64,000 bases of DNA, taken from the NCBI GenBank assembly GCA_021730205.1, contig CP072533.1, positions 496,001 through 560,000 of the forward strand, read 5' to 3'. The stretch comes from Candidatus Ruthia sp. Cpac_8_S14. Its GTDB lineage: Bacteria; Pseudomonadota; Gammaproteobacteria; PS1; Pseudothioglobaceae. Position 1 is the first letter of the stretch; each line of letters begins with the position of its first letter. The notes under the pieces are model-generated. The model ran no database searches, was not told where the DNA came from, and saw only the letters and a list, made by a program, of their open reading frames with translations. This document shows positions 1 through 8,263 of this stretch, piece by piece. A program made the translations under genes and the position numbers.

Positions 1-376
1 CCAGAGCGCTATTGGTAGCTACACACAAATTAGTAATGAGTTGATTATTGCTCAATCTAAGTGCAATGGTATCAAAGCCACCTGTTAATAATTTAGAAGC
101 ATGCTCATTCGCCTTGAGTAAATAAGTAGTTGGCTGAGCATCAATTATTACATCAATCAACAAAGAAGCATCTTCAACATAGTCAATAAAATAACGCACA
201 TCACTGGCTAGTAGTATCAGGCCTTTAGCACTTGAGCGGCATTTAAGTTGTAGAATTTTAGTCATAGAAAGCTCAAATTTTGGTAAGCAAGTCAACCCCT
301 GAATAGTGTCAGTAGGGTTACTAATCACACCACCTGTTTTTAAACAAGATGCTGCAAGCCTAGTCTGAAAATTCAT
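1..376 (-). CDS. tsaC: Threonylcarbamoyl-AMP synthase (TsaC/YrdC/Sua5 family), C-terminus outside the window
   Basis: This minus-strand gene starts with ATG at 374-376 and runs off the left edge after about 125 codons without a stop. The family makes threonylcarbamoyl-AMP from threonine, bicarbonate and ATP, the first step of t6A37 formation in ANN-decoding tRNAs, in the cytoplasm. The start of the protein (MNFQTRLAASCLKTGGVISN followed by PTDTIQGL) carries the usual YrdC entry, where the P-T-D-T stretch lies in the nucleotide-binding cleft. A later KxRSSAKGLILLASD stretch matches the KxR(P)xxKxL motif of the family. The start codon overlaps the xerC stop by four bases (ATGA), so it is translationally coupled to xerC. 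Only the C-terminus cannot be judged. Confidence 0.85.
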   Translation of the reverse strand, partial: MNFQTRLAASCLKTGGVISNPTDTIQGLTCLPKFELSMTKILQLKCRSSAKGLILLASDVRYFIDYVEDASLLIDVIIDAQPTTYLLKANEHASKLLTGGFDTIALRLSNNQLITNLCVATNSAL

Positions 377-1269
377 GATTTCTTAGCTCTTGGGTGGCAC
401 TGATCATACACTTTGGACAATTCTAAAAAATCAAGATGGATATAAACTTGGGTAGATTTAATACTAGAATGTCCTAAAAATTCTTGAGTAGAGCGTAAAT
501 CATGACTGGATTGTAAAAAGTGAGTGGCCGCTGCATGACGCAACATATGCGGATACACATTAACTTTAATACCAGCCTCTAGTGCACGTTTTTTGACCAT
601 ATTTTGCACAGCCCTTACACTTACTCTTTGTTGCTTTCTATTCACAAATAACACATGATTTGAGTGATCAAATAAACAACGACTAATGGCTTGCTGTGCT
701 GTCTTACCAACTGGTGTATATCTGACTTTAGCGCCTTTTCCAACCACGCGCAAAAATCCTTGATTTAAATCCACGTCATTAACATTTAAAGCAACCAATT
801 CAGACACTCTAAGACCACAAGAGTACATCACTTCAATCATTGCCACATCTCTTAATTCAAGCCAAGTGTTTGATCTAGGCTTGAGCATAAGTAGTATGTT
901 GTCGTAATTAAGTATATTAGGTAAGTTTTGATCAATTTTTGGGCTTTGTAAATGAATGGCGCAATTATTGCTCAATTGTTCATGATTAACAAGATAGGCT
1001 AAAAATCCACGAATTGAAGATAAATTCCTACGGATAGTGCGAGCACTAATGTCTTGATGACGCATCTCCATTACAAATAAATTAAGATGCTCACTGGTAA
1101 GATTTGACCATTGGCTAAGACTTTTCTTATGGGTGAATACTAACAACTTCTTAAGGTCGCGATTATAAGCCTGTTGCGTGTTAATAGCGTAATGACGTTC
1201 AACTTTCAAATACTGAATAAAATTAGTAATTTGTTTATGCAAAATAACCCTTGTTTTTTTGTAATTCAC
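373..1269 (-). CDS. xerC: Site-specific tyrosine recombinase XerC
   Basis: This 298-residue protein has the two-domain layout of Xer recombinases: an N-terminal SAM-like DNA-binding domain (about residues 10-95) and a C-terminal catalytic domain. The catalytic residues are visible: R154 (GLRVSEL), K178, H241 and R244 (HMLRH), H267 (LGHSS) and Y276 (QVYIHLDF). The C-terminus ends in HPRAKKS, a XerC rather than XerD signature. XerC and XerD resolve chromosome dimers at dif with FtsK. The length is normal and all catalytic residues are kept, so it should be active despite the decay nearby. It is followed directly by tsaC with a 4-base overlap and lies divergent to htpG, with about 40 bp between the two starts. 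Confidence 0.93.
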   Translation of the reverse strand: MNYKKTRVILHKQITNFIQYLKVERHYAINTQQAYNRDLKKLLVFTHKKSLSQWSNLTSEHLNLFVMEMRHQDISARTIRRNLSSIRGFLAYLVNHEQLSNNCAIHLQSPKIDQNLPNILNYDNILLMLKPRSNTWLELRDVAMIEVMYSCGLRVSELVALNVNDVDLNQGFLRVVGKGAKVRYTPVGKTAQQAISRCLFDHSNHVLFVNRKQQRVSVRAVQNMVKKRALEAGIKVNVYPHMLRHAAATHFLQSSHDLRSTQEFLGHSSIKSTQVYIHLDFLELSKVYDQCHPRAKKS

Positions 1270-1309
1270 CCATATTGATATATTTTACGTACAAAATAGG
1301 AATAAAAAA

Positions 1310-3160
1310 ATGGCAGAAAAACAAACGCACACCTTTCAAACGGAAGTCTCGCAACTATTAGATTTGATGATTCACTCTTTGTACTCAAACAAAGAGATTT
1401 TCTTGCGTGAATTGGTTTCTAACGCCTCCGATGCGGTTGATAAATTAAAATTCAAATCTTTATCAGATGATACTTTGATTGAGGATAAAGAAGAATTACA
1501 AATTCACATTGATGTGAATAAAGATGCCAGCACAATTACCATTACTGACAATGGTATAGGCATGACCGAAGCAGAAGTCAATAAGAACATCGGTACCATT
1601 GCTAATTCTGGTACTAAGAAATTCTTAAAAAGCTTAGATGAAAAACAAGCACAAGACTCTAACTTAATTGGCCAATTTGGTGTGGGATTTTATTCTAGCT
1701 TTATTATTGCTGATAAAGTTGAATTAATTACCAGAAAAGCTGGTAGCAAAGGTAAAAAAGGCACAAAATGGACCTCTACTGGCAAGGGGAAATACTCAAT
1801 AGAAAATATTGATTGTCTCAATTTTGGCACTACAGTAACCTTGCACATCAAAAAAGATGAAAAAGAATTTTTAGACGATTATCGCTTGCGTGGTATTGTC
1901 TCAAAATACTCAGATCACATTACCGTGCCAATTATGATGATTAAGGCTAGTGAAGATGGCAAGGACATTGAATATGAGCGCATTAATAAAGCCAATGCTT
2001 TTTGGACTCAAGATAAACGCGACATTAAGCAAGAAGATTATGATGAGTTTTATAAATCACTCACTTATGACTTTGAAGCACCACTAACGCAATTGCACAA
2101 TAGGGTTGAAGGCAATTTGGAGTATACTTCATTGTTATTCATCCCATCAAAAGCCCCTTATGATACGTGGGAGCCTAAGCGCAAAGGTGGCATAAAGCTT
2201 TATGCCAAACGCGTGTTTATTATGGAAGATAATGAAACCCTAATGCCTTTGTATTTGCGCTTTGTTAAAGGTGTGATTGACACGGCTGATTTACCATTAA
2301 ATGTTTCTCGCGAAATTTTACAAGACAACAAAGTGGTTGACACTATCCGTAAGGCCTCAGTCAGTAGAGTTTTAAAAGAATTAGAAAAAATGGCCAAAAA
2401 CAAACCCAAAGATTATGCAAAATTTTGGCAAGAATTTGGTATGGTGATGAAAGAAGGCGTGGTTGAAGACTTTACTAATAAAGACAAAATTGCAAAACTT
2501 TTACGCTTTGTCACTAATAAAAGTGAAAATGTCGCGCAAGCGGCAACACTTGAATGTTACATAAACAGTATGCAAAAAGATCAAAAAGCGATTTATTACA
2601 TCACCGCTGAGACTTATGAAGCCGCTAAGGGCTCACCACATTTAGAAATTTTTAACCAAAAAGACATTGAAGTACTACTACTATCTGACCGTGTTGATGA
2701 GTGGATGGTGAGTAATTTTAGAGAATTTGAAGGTGTTCCGCTGAAATCAATTGCCAAAGGCGATTTAGAAGACCTTGATTCTAAAGAAGAAAAGAAAGCA
2801 AAAGAGAAAGTTGTCAAAAACTTTGAAAAAGTCATCGAAAAAATGCAAAGAATCCTTGATACTCAGGTTAAAGAAATCAAAGTCTCTTCTCGTCTTAGCG
2901 AGTCCCCTTCTTGTTTGGTGGCTGATGAAAATGAAATGGGTGGCAACATGGAAAGAATCATGAAATCCTTAGGTCAAGACGTGCCAGATACTAAGCCAAT
3001 TCTTGAAATCAACCCAACACACCCACTGGTTAAAAAACTTAGAACCAAAATTGATGAAGATTTAGTAAACGTTTTGTTTGAGCAAGCTGTTTTGTCAGAA
3101 GGCGGACAACTTAAAGACCCAGCTGAATTCATAAAGCGTATGAATAAACTGATTAATTGA
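1310..3160 (+). CDS. htpG: Molecular chaperone HtpG (bacterial Hsp90)
   Basis: A 616-residue cytoplasmic ATP-dependent chaperone of normal family length. The N-terminal GHKL ATPase domain is obvious: the start has FQTEVSQLLDLMIHSLYSNK, then ELVSNASDA (Asn/Asp for Mg-ATP), DNGIGM and GQFGVGFYS. The middle domain carries the conserved NVSREILQ motif with its Arg, and the C-terminal dimerisation region follows to residue 616. The start ATG follows an A-rich leader with a weak AGGA. It is divergent from xerC and ends in a strong hairpin terminator that lies inside the 3' end of trmJ. No frame damage is seen. Hsp90 retention is common in symbionts that must buffer slightly destabilised proteins; that last point is inference. 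Confidence 0.96.
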   Translation: MAEKQTHTFQTEVSQLLDLMIHSLYSNKEIFLRELVSNASDAVDKLKFKSLSDDTLIEDKEELQIHIDVNKDASTITITDNGIGMTEAEVNKNIGTIANSGTKKFLKSLDEKQAQDSNLIGQFGVGFYSSFIIADKVELITRKAGSKGKKGTKWTSTGKGKYSIENIDCLNFGTTVTLHIKKDEKEFLDDYRLRGIVSKYSDHITVPIMMIKASEDGKDIEYERINKANAFWTQDKRDIKQEDYDEFYKSLTYDFEAPLTQLHNRVEGNLEYTSLLFIPSKAPYDTWEPKRKGGIKLYAKRVFIMEDNETLMPLYLRFVKGVIDTADLPLNVSREILQDNKVVDTIRKASVSRVLKELEKMAKNKPKDYAKFWQEFGMVMKEGVVEDFTNKDKIAKLLRFVTNKSENVAQAATLECYINSMQKDQKAIYYITAETYEAAKGSPHLEIFNQKDIEVLLLSDRVDEWMVSNFREFEGVPLKSIAKGDLEDLDSKEEKKAKEKVVKNFEKVIEKMQRILDTQVKEIKVSSRLSESPSCLVADENEMGGNMERIMKSLGQDVPDTKPILEINPTHPLVKKLRTKIDEDLVNVLFEQAVLSEGGQLKDPAEFIKRMNKLIN

Positions 3161-3170
3161 TTAGTTTAGA

Positions 3171-3947
3171 TCAACCATAAAAAGCCCGATTTTTCGGGTT
3201 TTTTATGGTTTTTTTAAAAGGCTTAATGTTTCTAAGAATGCCTCTAAAAATTGCCACTTCTTCTTTTTCAGGCGCCGCTCTGGTAAAAAAACGACGCAAA
3301 CGACGCATTAGCAAAGCTTTGGGACGCTTACCTTCAAAATATTCAATATGCTTCAACACTTGAGCAAGGTGTGTGTAAAAACTTTCTAATTCATTAAAGT
3401 TGGCTAATTTATTAGCACTTTTTTCAAATTCAGTTGTGGTGTTGTAAACGTAATTTTGATAGGCAAATACCTGAATGGCCGATGCAACATTTAAAGAAAA
3501 ATAATCTCGATTACCAGGAATGGTCATGAGTACTTGACACAAGTCTAATTCCTCATTAGTCAAGCCTGCTTTTTCCGTGCCAAATATCACCGCAACTTTT
3601 TGGCTATCAACCATAATGGTTTTTTGAATTTCACTGCAAGCATCCACGACATCTATTTGCCGCCATTTGATATTACGCTGACGTGCACTAGCGCCAATCA
3701 CCAAATGCACGCCCTTTAAAGCCTCTTTCAAAGACTCACAAACCACAGCATTTGACAGTACGTCATCTGCACCACTAGCTCTAGCGGTGGCTGTGGCCGA
3801 TGGGTAACCTTTTGGATTGACTAAATACAAACAAGATAGGCTCATATTTTTCATCGCACGGGCTGCCGCGCCAATATTACCAGGCTCAGTGGTATTAACC
3901 ATAACCACACGTATGTTATTAAAGGTATAATCTGTTTCTTTTTTCAT
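3171..3947 (-). CDS. trmJ: tRNA (cytidine/uridine-2'-O-)-methyltransferase TrmJ (SPOUT, TrmH family)
   Basis: A 258-residue SPOUT-class methyltransferase that 2'-O-methylates position 32 of several tRNAs using SAM. The ATG at 3945-3947 (MKKETDYTFNNIRVVMVNTT) is chosen because the N-terminal motif 1 (VNTTEPGNIGAAARAMKNM) should lie close to the start, and the in-frame 22-residue upstream extension would overlap suhB. The C-terminal knot motifs are present: VAVIFGTEKAGLTNEEL, then IPGNRDYFSLNVASAIQVFAY. It is divergent from suhB with only about 10 bp between the starts, the same pairing as in Escherichia coli, so promoters must lie inside the neighbouring coding sequence. Its last codons double as the htpG terminator stem. 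Confidence 0.9.
   Translation of the reverse strand: MKKETDYTFNNIRVVMVNTTEPGNIGAAARAMKNMSLSCLYLVNPKGYPSATATARASGADDVLSNAVVCESLKEALKGVHLVIGASARQRNIKWRQIDVVDACSEIQKTIMVDSQKVAVIFGTEKAGLTNEELDLCQVLMTIPGNRDYFSLNVASAIQVFAYQNYVYNTTTEFEKSANKLANFNELESFYTHLAQVLKHIEYFEGKRPKALLMRRLRRFFTRAAPEKEEVAIFRGILRNIKPFKKTIKNPKNRAFYG
3175..3216 (+). terminator. Rho-independent terminator of htpG, inside the trmJ coding 3' end
   Basis: A 15-bp stem (3175-3189 pairing with 3194-3208, one G-T pair, TTTT loop) is followed by eight T residues on the plus strand, 14 bp after the htpG stop. On the minus strand the same bases encode the last residues of TrmJ (K-N-R-A-F-Y-G). No T-run follows on that strand, so it should act mainly on htpG transcripts. 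Confidence 0.88.
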
Positions 3948-3957
3948 TTTGTTTTCT

Positions 3958-4758
3958 ATGCATCCTACGCTTAATATTACCGTTAAAGCCGCTCGAAAAG
4001 CTGGTGATATCATCCTAAGATATCACAACCAAATTGATATTTTAACGATTGAGAATAAAGCAACCAATGACTTTGTTTCCGAAGTAGACAAAGCCGCTGA
4101 AGATGCCATTATAGACGAGTTGAAATACGCCTTTCCCAATCATTCAATGTTGAGTGAAGAAAGTGGTGAAATTTTAGGCGACAGTCGTTTTCAATGGATT
4201 ATTGACCCATTAGATGGCACCACTAATTATTTGCATGGTTTTCCACAATATGCAGTATCCATTGCCTTATATGAGAATAATGAACCGACACATGCCGTAG
4301 TATATGACCCTTTTAAAGAGGAGTTATTTATCGCCTCTAAAGGCGAAGGTGCTTATTTAAATGAACAAAGAATTCGTACCACACATACTAATGGCTTTGA
4401 AAATACATTAATCGGCACAGGCTTTCCATTCAAAGCACCACAGCATTTAGATGCTTATTTAAATATGTTTAAAGCCATTCATCCAAAAGTTGCTGGCATT
4501 CGCCGTGCTGGCTCTGCTGCACTTGATTTAGCTTATTTGGCCGCAGGTCGGTTAGATGGTTTTTGGGAAATTGAACTTAATATTTGGGACATTGCTGCTG
4601 GTGTGCTTTTAGTCAAAGAAGCTGGTGGCTTTGTGGGTGACTTTTCAGGACGAGATAAATACCTAGAAACAGGCAATGTGGTGGCTGGCAATGACCAAGT
4701 TTTTAAAGCCATTTTAAAAACCATTCATCCACATTTAACGGCTGATTTGCAACGTTAA
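3958..4758 (+). CDS. suhB: Inositol-1-monophosphatase family protein SuhB
   Basis: A 266-residue Mg2+-dependent phosphatase of the FIG superfamily; SuhB also joins the rRNA antitermination complex in enteric bacteria. The start MHPTLNITVKAARKAGDII matches the family. An in-frame TTG three codons upstream is possible but unlikely. Metal-binding motifs are intact: the Glu of LSEESGE, DPLDGTTNYLHGFP, and the late WDIAAGVLLVKEAGG motif. The length is normal. It is divergent to trmJ, and a structured T-rich element follows about 105 bp downstream. Confidence 0.93.
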   Translation: MHPTLNITVKAARKAGDIILRYHNQIDILTIENKATNDFVSEVDKAAEDAIIDELKYAFPNHSMLSEESGEILGDSRFQWIIDPLDGTTNYLHGFPQYAVSIALYENNEPTHAVVYDPFKEELFIASKGEGAYLNEQRIRTTHTNGFENTLIGTGFPFKAPQHLDAYLNMFKAIHPKVAGIRRAGSAALDLAYLAAGRLDGFWEIELNIWDIAAGVLLVKEAGGFVGDFSGRDKYLETGNVVAGNDQVFKAILKTIHPHLTADLQR

Positions 4759-4863
4759 AAAATGCCATTTAAAAGATAAAGTCTTAAAAATTTCTTTATT
4801 TTTTCTACTTCTAAGTTTTCTATTTTTCTTTTCTTTGAAAATACTTTTTACCAATATGTAGAT

Positions 4864-4914
4864 GCCCAGGGCTGGCCTACACGAAGGTATGTTTATGCCA
4901 CTAGGGCTTTTTTT
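4864..4914 (+). terminator. Structured, T-tailed element downstream of suhB (probable terminator)
   Basis: In the 211-bp gap 4759-4969 a nested structure can be drawn. GCCC (4864-4867) pairs with GGGC (4904-4907), and inside it TGGC (4873-4876) pairs with GCCA (4897-4900). Seven T residues follow directly (4908-4914). This is compatible with a suhB terminator but has an asymmetric internal loop. A decayed small RNA is an alternative. The rest of the gap is T-rich with nothing recognised. Confidence 0.45.
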
Positions 4915-4969
4915 CTTTGACGTTGGGTATTGCTAGTATTATTATTTATCTTATTTGTTTTAAATCTAA

Positions 4970-5722
4970 TTAAACGCTAAATAAAATAAGCCTTTCTCCA
5001 TTCAGTTTTTTAGCTTTTTCGCTCATTAAATATACAAGCGCTGGGCTCTTTGTCTCAGGCGATAGGTTGTTATCTTTATTTTCAGCCGGATAAGCAATTT
5101 GTCGCATTTTGGTACGCATCCGCCCTGGGTCGAGTGAATTCACCCGGATATTTGTTTTTTCTAATTCTTCAGATAAAGTTTTGCTCATGCCTTCAATGGC
5201 AAATTTGCTCACGCCATACGCACCCCAGTATGCTTTGGCTGTACGTCCCACTGATGAAGACAAAAATAGCACACGGGCATCACTTGATTTATTAAGTGCA
5301 GGAATTAACGCTTGGGTAAGCATAAACGGCGCATTAATATTGATTTGCATGGTTGAATACCACAGCTTAATGTCATATTGTTCAATTGGCATCATGGCGC
5401 CAATAATACTAGCATTATGAATAAGCCCGTCAAGTTGACCAAAATTACCCAAGATATTTTTTTGTAATTGCTGATAATGTTCAGGGGTTGCGCCTTCTAA
5501 ATCAAGCGGATAAAGAATGGGCTCTTGATAGCCCAAATCCAGTACTTCATCATAAGTGGTTTCTAACGAACCTAAATCACGTCCTAGCATAATAACACTT
5601 GCGCCTGCTTTGGCAAGATCTAGTGTTATTGCCCTACCAAAGCCACGATTTGCACCTGTCACTAAAATAACTTTATCCTTTAACTCACTCTTGGTGATTA
5701 AATAATTAGTTGCAATTTTCAT
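4970..5722 (-). CDS. Short-chain dehydrogenase/reductase, YciK-like
   Basis: A 250-residue classical SDR with a Rossmann fold. The cofactor motif TGANRGFG (T-G-x3-G-x-G) lies near residues 20-27, NAS near residue 103, the catalytic Ser in LFLSSSVGR, and the Tyr-x3-Lys pair in YGVSK. The overall pattern, including the LDPGRMRTKM segment and the C-terminal LVYLMSEKAKKLNG, resembles the YciK group whose substrate is not firmly known. It overlaps the rmuC stop by one base (TGATG) and is the last gene of a gph-rmuC-SDR operon. No frame defects are seen, in contrast to the dead SDR at 12947-13659. Confidence 0.8.
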   Translation of the reverse strand: MKIATNYLITKSELKDKVILVTGANRGFGRAITLDLAKAGASVIMLGRDLGSLETTYDEVLDLGYQEPILYPLDLEGATPEHYQQLQKNILGNFGQLDGLIHNASIIGAMMPIEQYDIKLWYSTMQININAPFMLTQALIPALNKSSDARVLFLSSSVGRTAKAYWGAYGVSKFAIEGMSKTLSEELEKTNIRVNSLDPGRMRTKMRQIAYPAENKDNNLSPETKSPALVYLMSEKAKKLNGERLILFSV

Positions 5723-6858
5723 CAGCTTAATTCCTTTTTACTTTGAACACCCAATTCTTTTAATTTTTCAGCGCGACCAATAAGATTGCCTTTACCATTA
5801 GATAGCTTGCTTCTGGCTTCTTTGTAACTTTTAGAAGCCCTATCAAGATGCTTCTCAATATCATCCATTGATTGAATAAAGCCAAATAATTTGTCATACA
5901 TCGCACCTGCTTGGCGTGCAATTTTTTCAGAATTTTGGTTTTGACGCTCGGTTTGCCAAATATGATACACGGTTTTAAGGCTCATCATCAACGTTGAAGG
6001 TGATACTAAAATAATGTTTTTTCTCAATGCTATGGTGAATAAATCTGGCTTTTGCTCAAGTGCGATTAAAAGTGCAGATTCAATTTGGATGAATATAAAA
6101 ATGAAATCAAGCGTTAACACGCCCTGTAAATTCTCATACTCTTTAATACTAATACCATTAATATGCGCCTCAATAGAGGCCACATGTGCTTTGAGTAATC
6201 GCTTATCTGACTGATTGGCAATATAATCCTTATAAGCCTTTAATGAAACTTTTGAATCAATAATAATATCTTTTTCTTCAGAAAGATGTAAAACTACATC
6301 AGGCTTAAATGCTTCACCCAAATCATTTCTAAATTGCTTTTGTGTGTCAAATTCATAGCCTTCTCGTAAACCAGAACTGGATAAAATAGAGTTTAAAATC
6401 ATCTCACCCCAATCACCTTGTTGCTTGTTGTCATAAGTCAAAGCATTAGTTAAATTTTGTGTGGTTTCTTGCGTTTCAATACTAGTTTTTTTCAAATTTT
6501 CTATCTGCGCAGATAAGGTTGCTCTTTCTTTAATTTGCTCGCTAGTAATTGTTTCAATCTTATCTCGAAACTCTCTAAGTTGTATCTGTAAAGGGGTTAG
6601 TAATTCAGAATTTTTAATGCTCAAATCATGACGGTCCTTTGCCAAAATATCGCTCGCTACTGCTTTAAAATCTTTGCTCATTTGCACTTTGGCGATATTA
6701 ATTAAATCAATTTGATTTTCATAAGACTTGATTTTTTCATCCAAACGCACTCCAAGATAAATTTTGTCAGATTTTAGAGTTTGCAATTGGATGTTTAAAT
6801 AAAAATAAACGACCACTGCGCCAGTAACCAATCCTAATAATAAACTTAATATATCCAC
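5722..6858 (-). CDS. rmuC: DNA recombination protein RmuC
   Basis: A 378-residue protein with one N-terminal membrane segment (about residues 3-22), a long coiled coil (about 30-140) and a C-terminal RmuC domain related to PD-(D/E)XK nucleases. Visible landmarks are KQQGDWGEMILNSILSSSGL, PDVVLHL, IIIDSKVSLKAY and the downstream LVSPSTLMMSLKTV. RmuC limits inversion-type recombination in E. coli. Translation starts at GTG (6856-6858), which overlaps the gph stop by one base. It is somewhat shorter than the E. coli protein but complete at both ends. Confidence 0.88.
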   Translation of the reverse strand: MDILSLLLGLVTGAVVVYFYLNIQLQTLKSDKIYLGVRLDEKIKSYENQIDLINIAKVQMSKDFKAVASDILAKDRHDLSIKNSELLTPLQIQLREFRDKIETITSEQIKERATLSAQIENLKKTSIETQETTQNLTNALTYDNKQQGDWGEMILNSILSSSGLREGYEFDTQKQFRNDLGEAFKPDVVLHLSEEKDIIIDSKVSLKAYKDYIANQSDKRLLKAHVASIEAHINGISIKEYENLQGVLTLDFIFIFIQIESALLIALEQKPDLFTIALRKNIILVSPSTLMMSLKTVYHIWQTERQNQNSEKIARQAGAMYDKLFGFIQSMDDIEKHLDRASKSYKEARSKLSNGKGNLIGRAEKLKELGVQSKKELS

Positions 6859-7493
6859 TATATTAATTCCACTAGCCCTTTTGCTTGGTTAATTAAATAA
6901 TCATAATGCCAATCTTTTTTTACCTTCGAATAACCATAAGTAACAGCTACAGTTTTAATATGAGCATTTTGACCTGCCAACATGTCATTCTTATCATCAC
7001 CCACAAATAAAGACTGACTCGGGTTAATTACCAATTGTGCACAAGCATACAATAATGGAGCTGGATGTGGCTTATTAAATGCCAACGTATCACCACAAAC
7101 CACCACATCAGGATTTATATCAAGCTTTTCTAACAATAGATGAGTCAAATTTTCAGGCTTATTAGTAACCACCCCCCAGAACATTTCTTTGGTTTTAATG
7201 GTTTTAATAAGCGCATCAATGCCTGAAAACGTTTTAGAAAATTGACCAATATTATCCCTGTAAATATTTAATATTTTTTGGTGCCTGTCAATAAAATCAG
7301 GATGAAACTCATCACAATCAAAACCAAACTTGATTAACGCCTTACCTCCTAAGGCGACTAGAGGCTTGATTTTTTCATAAGACTTTTCACTTAAACCACT
7401 ATATTTAAGTAGTGTATTTAACGCATAAGCCAAATCGGGTGCGGTGTCAATCAGTGTGCCATCTAAGTCAAATAAAACGGTGTTAATATTCAT
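6858..7493 (-). CDS. gph: Phosphoglycolate phosphatase (HAD family)
   Basis: A 211-residue HAD-superfamily hydrolase. Motif I is FDLDGTLIDTAPDL near the N-terminus with the nucleophilic and acid/base Asp pair. Motif II is the Thr/Ser of VVTNK, motif III the Lys of NKPHPAPL, and motif IV FVGDDKNDMLAG. It removes 2-phosphoglycolate made by oxygenation of RuBP or from DNA repair, a useful activity in a Calvin-cycle autotroph (the latter is inference about the host organism). It is first gene of gph-rmuC-SDR; the divergent plsC starts 65 bp away, so this gap must hold promoters for both directions. Confidence 0.87.
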   Translation of the reverse strand: MNINTVLFDLDGTLIDTAPDLAYALNTLLKYSGLSEKSYEKIKPLVALGGKALIKFGFDCDEFHPDFIDRHQKILNIYRDNIGQFSKTFSGIDALIKTIKTKEMFWGVVTNKPENLTHLLLEKLDINPDVVVCGDTLAFNKPHPAPLLYACAQLVINPSQSLFVGDDKNDMLAGQNAHIKTVAVTYGYSKVKKDWHYDYLINQAKGLVELI

Positions 7494-7558
7494 ATAGCAA
7501 TCTCTATCAGTTAAAATTTTAGGTTTATAAATTATAATGTTTACGTTCGCAATTTCTT

Positions 7559-8260
7559 ATGCTGTTTTTAAAATCATTATTGTATTTTTTGGGCTCATTT
7601 GTTGCCTTGATAATTTTAGTAACCATTGCGCTAATCTTATTCTTCTTGCCATTTAAGTTTCGCTACGCTATTTTATCTAAGTGGTCAATATTTTGTTTGT
7701 GGTGGTTGGAATTCACGCTTGATATTAAACTTCAAGTGATTGGCGAAGAAAACATTCCTTCTAAGCCTTGTGTAATTGTTTCTAATCATCAGTCCACCTG
7801 GGAAACACTTGGATTTCAGCAAATATTTCCACCGCAGACTTGGGTACTTAAACAAACTCTATTATGGATACCATTTTTTGGCTGGGGATTAGCGTTACTC
7901 AAACCTATTGTTATTAATCGTGGTGAGAAATTAAAAGCGCTAAAAACAATTATAAAGCAAGGAGAGGCTCGACTAAAAAAGGGTATTTTTGTGGTGATTT
8001 TCCCAGAAGGTACTCGCCAACCTTACAAAAAACTTGGAAGATATCAAAATGGCGCTATAGCCATTGCTAAAAAAGCATCTTGTGATATCACACCTGTTTA
8101 TCACAATGCTGGTTCAGCATGGCCCAAAGGTAGTTTCATAAAACACCCAGGCACCATTACTGTGATTATTGGCAAGTCAATTAATATCAAAGAAAAATCT
8201 GCCAAAGAATTAACTCAAAATATTAGAAATTGGACAAAAAAACAAAGTGAAAAATTTTAA
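7559..8260 (+). CDS. plsC: 1-acyl-sn-glycerol-3-phosphate acyltransferase (PlsC family)
   Basis: A 233-residue membrane-bound acyltransferase that converts lysophosphatidate to phosphatidate. Residues about 5-33 form a hydrophobic anchor and another hydrophobic stretch lies near 100-115. The FPEGTR motif and its surroundings are intact, as is the downstream ITPVYHNAG segment. The catalytic H-x4-D box reads NHQSTWE, so the acidic residue is Glu rather than Asp. This occurs in part of the PlsC/LPLAT family but is worth noting. With plsX and fabH nearby it fits lipid synthesis. It is followed by a decayed gene. Confidence 0.85.
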   Translation: MLFLKSLLYFLGSFVALIILVTIALILFFLPFKFRYAILSKWSIFCLWWLEFTLDIKLQVIGEENIPSKPCVIVSNHQSTWETLGFQQIFPPQTWVLKQTLLWIPFFGWGLALLKPIVINRGEKLKALKTIIKQGEARLKKGIFVVIFPEGTRQPYKKLGRYQNGAIAIAKKASCDITPVYHNAGSAWPKGSFIKHPGTITVIIGKSINIKEKSAKELTQNIRNWTKKQSEKF

Positions 8261-8263
8261 CTC

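Noticed and set aside
2200..2409. Minus-strand frame inside htpG, and many similar frames opposite rho, glnD, valS, guaB, pnp and leuA
   Set aside because: They lie fully inside well-identified genes on the other strand, have no recognisable motif and no ribosome-binding site.
7559..8260. PlsC H-x4-E (instead of H-x4-D) as proof of an inactive enzyme
   Set aside because: The rest of the protein, including FPEGTR, is intact, and Glu occurs at this place in some acyltransferases.
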